This document shows, piece by piece, positions 60,381 through 64,000 of a stretch of DNA of 64,000 nt. The stretch is from Comamonas piscis (GTDB lineage Bacteria > Pseudomonadota > Gammaproteobacteria > Burkholderiales > Burkholderiaceae_C): assembly GCF_014109725.1 (NCBI RefSeq), contig NZ_CP058554.1:558001-622000 (forward strand), written 5' to 3'. A model generated the notes under the pieces. That model saw only the letters and a program-made list of their open reading frames with translations. It did not search any database and was not told the origin of the DNA. Numbering within the stretch: the first letter of the stretch is position 1; each line of letters starts with the position of its first letter. The translations under genes were made by a program, and so were the position numbers.

Positions 60381-62926
60381 TGCGTATTGTCATCGACATG
60401 CAAGGTGCGCAATCTGCAGGAAATCGCTACCGTGGTATAGGCCGTTATGTGCATGATTTTGCCAAGGCCATGTGTCGCAATCGAGGGGAGCATGAGGTCA
60501 TTCTGGTGCTCAATGGGGCTTTCAAGGAGGCCTGCATCTCCATCCGCGATGACTTCAAGGATTTGGTGTCACAGGACCATATCCGTGTCTGGCAGGCGCC
60601 CGGGCCGTTTGACCATATACAGGCAGATGCGGAGGGACGGCGCGGTATCGCCGAGCAAGTCCGCCTGGCATTCATCCGTTCCTTGCAGCCATCGGTCCTG
60701 ATCAATGGCGCCCTGTTCGACAGCGTGGATGACGAGTCCGTGGTCACGGTGGAGGCGGAAGATCGTGCTGGGTATATCACGGTCGCTGTGTTGCACGACC
60801 TGATACCGCTCATCTATCCAGATCTGTATCTGAATGCCAGCGCTTCATTGAGGCAATGGTATTTTGCGCAATTGGACCACCTCAAGGCCTGCCGCTATTT
60901 GCTGGCCAATTCTCAATCCACACGCGCTGAGGCCATTGACTATCTGCAGTGGCCTGCCAACCGGATTGAAAACATATCGTCCGATGTGGCAGAAGCCTTT
61001 TCGGTAGGTACGGTCATGCCGCAAACCGCGGCCGGGTTGCAGGCACGGCTGGGCTTGTGCAGACCCTTTGTGATGTACACCGGCGGCATGGACCACCGCA
61101 AAAACGTCCATGGTCTGATCGAAGCCTATGCCGCCATGCCGCAGGACGTCCAGGCGCAGCACCAATTGGTCATCGTGGGCAAGCTCTCGCTGGAGCAGAT
61201 CAAAGACATGCGTCAACTTGCGCGGCTGCATGGCCTGCCAGATGAAACATTGGTTCTCACTGGTTTTGTGTCTGACGAAGACCTGCTGGCGCTCTATCGG
61301 CTCTGCAAGCTATTTGTCTTTCCTTCATGGCACGAAGGCTTTGGCCTGCCCTTGCTGGAAGCGATGCGATGCGGCAAAGCGGTTCTGGCGGGCAACACAT
61401 CGGCCATGCCTGAAGTGGTCGGCAGGGCGGATGCCTTGTTCAATCCCCAGGATGTATGGTCTATCGCCGAAAAAATGGCCTTGGCTTTGCAGAACGACGG
61501 GTTTCGGGCTGAACTGGAGGCACATTCTCTGCAGCACAGCCGCCAGTTCTCCTGGGACCTCTCGGCGCAACGCAGCATAGTGGTACTGGAGCAGCAACAA
61601 GCACCCGCGATGCTTCCGGATGCCGAGCCTTGGCAAGCCCTCATGGCCCGGCTTGAGGCACTTCCCCGGCGCCCGGCACCGGAGACCTATGGTCTGGCAT
61701 TGGCGCAGATGGTGGATCGGGCTTTTCCTCCACCGTCCACTGCAAAGCGTATGTTTGTCGATGTGACCGAGCTGGCCCGGCATGATGCGCGCACGGGGAT
61801 TCAGCGCGTCGTACGCAGCATTCTCAAACAGTGGCTGTCATCACCGCCTGCGGGGTATGTGGTATTGCCGGTGCGTGCTGGCCAGGACGGGGGCTATCTG
61901 CTGGCCCATGCATTTACCCAGGCCTTTCTGGGAGCAGCTACCAGACCCGAGGCGGACACGCCCGTGGCCTTCTACGGCGGCGATACTTTTGTGGGTCTGG
62001 ACTTCCAATCGGACGACGTGCCCAGATGCTCCGCCTTCTTTGAGCAAATGCGGGTCTGGGGTGTGGCAGTCTATTTTGTGGTCTATGACCTGCTGCCCTT
62101 GCAACTGCCCGAATGCTTTCAGGACGGGGCGGCCGCCAGCCATGCACGCTGGCTCAGCACCGTTGCCCGCAGCGATGGCGCGATCTGCATTTCCGCTGCG
62201 GTGGCGGACGAGCTCAAGGCCTACTTGCAGACCCAGTCTCCGCCTCCTCCTGACAGTTTCCGCGTGGACTGGTTCCACCTCGGTGCCGATATCGAGGAAT
62301 CAGCGCCATCCGCAGGCATGCCGGTCGATGCGAATCAACTGATCTCCAAAATCCAGCGCCTGCCGAGCTTTCTGATGGTGGGGACGGTAGAGCCACGCAA
62401 AGGCCATGCGCAGGCTTTGGATGCCATGGAGCAGCTCTGGGCCTCCGGGGTGGAGGCCCAATTGGTGATTGTCGGGAAATCAGGCTGGAAGACCGAGGCG
62501 CTTGCCGAACGGATCCAGGCGCATCCTGAACGGGACAAACGCCTCATCTGGCTCCAGGGCATCAGCGATGAATATCTGGATGCTGTCTACAAGGCCTCCA
62601 GCGCACTGTTGGCCGTGTCCCAAGGGGAGGGCTTTGGCTTGCCCCTCATTGAGGCCGCTCAGCGTGGCTTGCCCATTGTGGCGCGCGACCTGCCGGTTTT
62701 CATGGAGGTGGCCGGTGCGCATGCCTTTTATTTTCAACAGGAACAGCATGAGGACCTGGCACAGGCCCTGAGGGAGTGGCTGGCGCACTTTGCCAGCGCA
62801 AGCCATCCCAGTTCTGCGCAGATGCCCTGGCTGACCTGGCGCGAGAGCGCGAATGGTCTGCTCGCGCTCATCGGGCAGACCTCCGCCAGCCCTAGGTGGG
62901 CAACCGCTGAGCACCTCGCTCCCTAG
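60380..62926 (+). CDS. Double-domain family 4 glycosyltransferase (WbdA-like, likely mannosyltransferase)
   Basis: 848 residues holding two GT-B units. Unit 1 (to about 400): GGMDHRKNVHGLIEAYAAMP, EGFGLPLLE (Glu319-Glu327, E-x7-E). Unit 2 (about 460-848): MFVDVTELARHDARTGIQRVVRSIL, VGTVEPRKGHAQALDAM, EGFGLPLIE (Glu750-Glu758). Both catalytic Glu pairs are retained, so both may be active. WbdA of E. coli O9a is similar in length and layout and polymerises mannose from GDP-Man. The ATG at 60380 follows AAGG at a normal spacing; an ATG at 60371 is too near its ribosome site. It overlaps the methyltransferase stop by 1 bp. Confidence 0.88.
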   Translation: MRIVIDMQGAQSAGNRYRGIGRYVHDFAKAMCRNRGEHEVILVLNGAFKEACISIRDDFKDLVSQDHIRVWQAPGPFDHIQADAEGRRGIAEQVRLAFIRSLQPSVLINGALFDSVDDESVVTVEAEDRAGYITVAVLHDLIPLIYPDLYLNASASLRQWYFAQLDHLKACRYLLANSQSTRAEAIDYLQWPANRIENISSDVAEAFSVGTVMPQTAAGLQARLGLCRPFVMYTGGMDHRKNVHGLIEAYAAMPQDVQAQHQLVIVGKLSLEQIKDMRQLARLHGLPDETLVLTGFVSDEDLLALYRLCKLFVFPSWHEGFGLPLLEAMRCGKAVLAGNTSAMPEVVGRADALFNPQDVWSIAEKMALALQNDGFRAELEAHSLQHSRQFSWDLSAQRSIVVLEQQQAPAMLPDAEPWQALMARLEALPRRPAPETYGLALAQMVDRAFPPPSTAKRMFVDVTELARHDARTGIQRVVRSILKQWLSSPPAGYVVLPVRAGQDGGYLLAHAFTQAFLGAATRPEADTPVAFYGGDTFVGLDFQSDDVPRCSAFFEQMRVWGVAVYFVVYDLLPLQLPECFQDGAAASHARWLSTVARSDGAICISAAVADELKAYLQTQSPPPPDSFRVDWFHLGADIEESAPSAGMPVDANQLISKIQRLPSFLMVGTVEPRKGHAQALDAMEQLWASGVEAQLVIVGKSGWKTEALAERIQAHPERDKRLIWLQGISDEYLDAVYKASSALLAVSQGEGFGLPLIEAAQRGLPIVARDLPVFMEVAGAHAFYFQQEQHEDLAQALREWLAHFASASHPSSAQMPWLTWRESANGLLALIGQTSASPRWATAEHLAP

Positions 62927-62958
62927 TAAAAAAACCTGCGCCGAGAGGAAAGCACCCC

Positions 62959-63939
62959 GTGAAGCTGATCATCCAAATACCTTGTCTCAATGAAGCAGGC
63001 ACCTTGGCCATTGCACTACAAGCACTGCCCCGTCAGGTCCCCGGATTCGACGCCGTGGAATGGTTGATCATCGACGACGGCAGCTCGGATGACACCGTGC
63101 GTGTGGCCCAGGAAAATGGCGTGGACCATATCGTGCGCCACACCCGCAACCAAGGCCTGGCACGCGGCTTCATGACGGGTCTGGATGCCTGCCTGCGTCT
63201 GGGCGCCGATGTCATCGTCAACACAGACGCCGACAACCAGTACAACGCGCAAGATATTCCGCTGCTGACCGCCCCCATCGTGGCTGGCACCGCCGACATC
63301 GTGGTCGGTGCGAGGCCGATCGAAACCATTGCGCATTTCTCACCGCTCAAGAAGATGCTGCAGAAGCTGGGCAGCTGGGTGGTGAGGGTGGCTAGCAATA
63401 CCGATATTCCGGATGCACCCAGTGGCTTCCGTGCGATGGGCCGCATGGCTGCGCAGCGCTTGGTGGTCTTCAACGACTACACCTACACGCTGGAAACCAT
63501 CATCCAGGCGGGCCAAAAGAACATGGCCATCACCTCGGTGCCCATCCGCGTCAATGGTGATCTGCGCCCCTCTCGTCTGGTCAAGAGCATCAGCTCCTAC
63601 ATCAAGCGCAGCATTGTCACCATCATTCGCATTTTCATCATCTACCAGCCCTTCAAGTTTTTCATTTCGATCGGGTCGATACTTTTTGGCTTGGGGTTTT
63701 TGATTGGTCTGCGATTTTTATGGCGGTACTTTCACGGGGAAGGCTCTGGAAACATCCAGTCGCTGATTCTTTCCGGCGTATTGCTGGGGATGGGTTTTCA
63801 GACCTTCCTGGTGGCCTTCCTGGCAGATCTGCAGGCGGCCAACCGCAAACTGATGGAAGACATGCGTTTTGAATTGAAGCTGCAGAGCAGTGCGAAGGCT
63901 GTATTGCACAGCGACAGCGAAAGGAACACCCAGGGATGA
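62959..63939 (+). CDS. Family 2 glycosyltransferase with C-terminal membrane helices
   Basis: 326 residues. GT-A: LIIQIPCLNEAGTLAIALQALPRQVPGFDAVEWLIIDDGSSDDTVRVAQE, then NTDADNQYNAQDIPLL as the metal-binding region. Two C-terminal spans (FFISIGSILFGLGFLIGLRFLW and SLILSGVLLGMGFQTFLVAFLADLQ) anchor it. DPM1/GtrB-like enzymes form a polyprenyl-phosphate sugar or add branches. GGAAAG precedes the ATG-like start (GTG at 62959). It overlaps the next start by 4 bp (ATGA). Confidence 0.9.
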   Translation: MKLIIQIPCLNEAGTLAIALQALPRQVPGFDAVEWLIIDDGSSDDTVRVAQENGVDHIVRHTRNQGLARGFMTGLDACLRLGADVIVNTDADNQYNAQDIPLLTAPIVAGTADIVVGARPIETIAHFSPLKKMLQKLGSWVVRVASNTDIPDAPSGFRAMGRMAAQRLVVFNDYTYTLETIIQAGQKNMAITSVPIRVNGDLRPSRLVKSISSYIKRSIVTIIRIFIIYQPFKFFISIGSILFGLGFLIGLRFLWRYFHGEGSGNIQSLILSGVLLGMGFQTFLVAFLADLQAANRKLMEDMRFELKLQSSAKAVLHSDSERNTQG

Positions 63940-64000
63940 AGATTTCCGGAGGCTTGCAGGAGCAGGGTATTGTCGTGGGGAATAACTATGATAAATATTC
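63936..64000 (+). CDS. Start of a SAM-dependent methyltransferase gene (3' end outside window)
   Basis: 21 codons are visible. The first residues, MKISGGLQEQGIVVGNNYDKY, resemble the start of class I methyltransferases found in O-antigen clusters, where IVVGN-x-YDKY is recurrent. The ATG overlaps the preceding stop by 4 bp, so it is part of the same operon. Too short for certainty. Confidence 0.6.
   Translation, partial: MKISGGLQEQGIVVGNNYDKY

Overview
The window is a chromosomal segment of a high-GC betaproteobacterium. Gene content and order (IclR regulators beside catabolic operons, an AmgK-type sugar kinase divergent from lptD-surA-rsmA, a MaeB-type malic enzyme, ATP-binding-cassette O-polysaccharide genes) suggest Burkholderiales, family Comamonadaceae, probably Comamonas or a close relative. 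This assignment is inference from protein sequences read by eye; no rRNA or tRNA gene was seen.

Layout. (1) 1-15 kb is catabolic: the end of a methylglyoxal-synthase-like gene, a glyoxalase-fold gene, a lipoprotein, then an omega-amino acid:pyruvate transaminase, a CoA-acylating (methyl)malonate-semialdehyde dehydrogenase and an IclR regulator. Divergent from each other are an M20 ureide/N-carbamoyl amidohydrolase and a five-gene peptide-type ABC importer followed by an amidase and a convergent ureidoglycolate lyase. Together these read as uptake of a ureido or amide nitrogen compound, its hydrolysis to an amino acid such as beta-alanine, and oxidation via malonate semialdehyde to acetyl-CoA. 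(2) 15-26.8 kb is mostly core: lipoprotein, membrane protein, malic enzyme, a secreted RNase Sa/barnase-like nuclease with its barstar inhibitor, then lptD-surA-rsmA on the minus strand opposite amgK-rsmE. (3) 26.8-33 kb is an accessory island: an Rhs protein of about 1,600 residues whose AT-rich C-terminal tip carries a separate toxin-like domain, a tiny adjacent gene as immunity candidate, and a second small membrane-protein gene. (4) 33.2-39.1 kb is one operon: IclR regulator, polar amino-acid ABC importer, hutD, hutF and hutG, with a multi-palindrome control region. (5) 39.3-55 kb is mixed metabolism: an FAD-linked D-2-hydroxyacid dehydrogenase, an ammonium channel, a class III aminotransferase set, transketolase, a family 2 glycosyltransferase, GAPDH, OsmC, pirin and a DinG helicase. 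(6) 55.2-64 kb is the start of an O-polysaccharide cluster: DUF2304 protein, manC, ABC export permease and ATPase, a methyltransferase with a coiled coil, a double-domain mannosyltransferase-like protein, a GT2 protein and the start of another methyltransferase. Its order matches the E. coli O8/O9a polymannose type, in which methyl capping fixes chain length and the ATPase C-terminal domain recognises the cap.

The most interesting items are the Rhs toxin tip with its immunity candidate, the RNase/barstar pair, the capping methyltransferase with a coiled coil that may act as a chain-length ruler, tandem methylglyoxal-synthase-like domains at the left edge, and several clear palindromic operators (33.1 kb, 7.4 kb, 42.8 kb). 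Known operon partners are also missing in places: pdxA between surA and rsmA, murU beside amgK, and hutH/hutU/hutI beside hutF/hutG.
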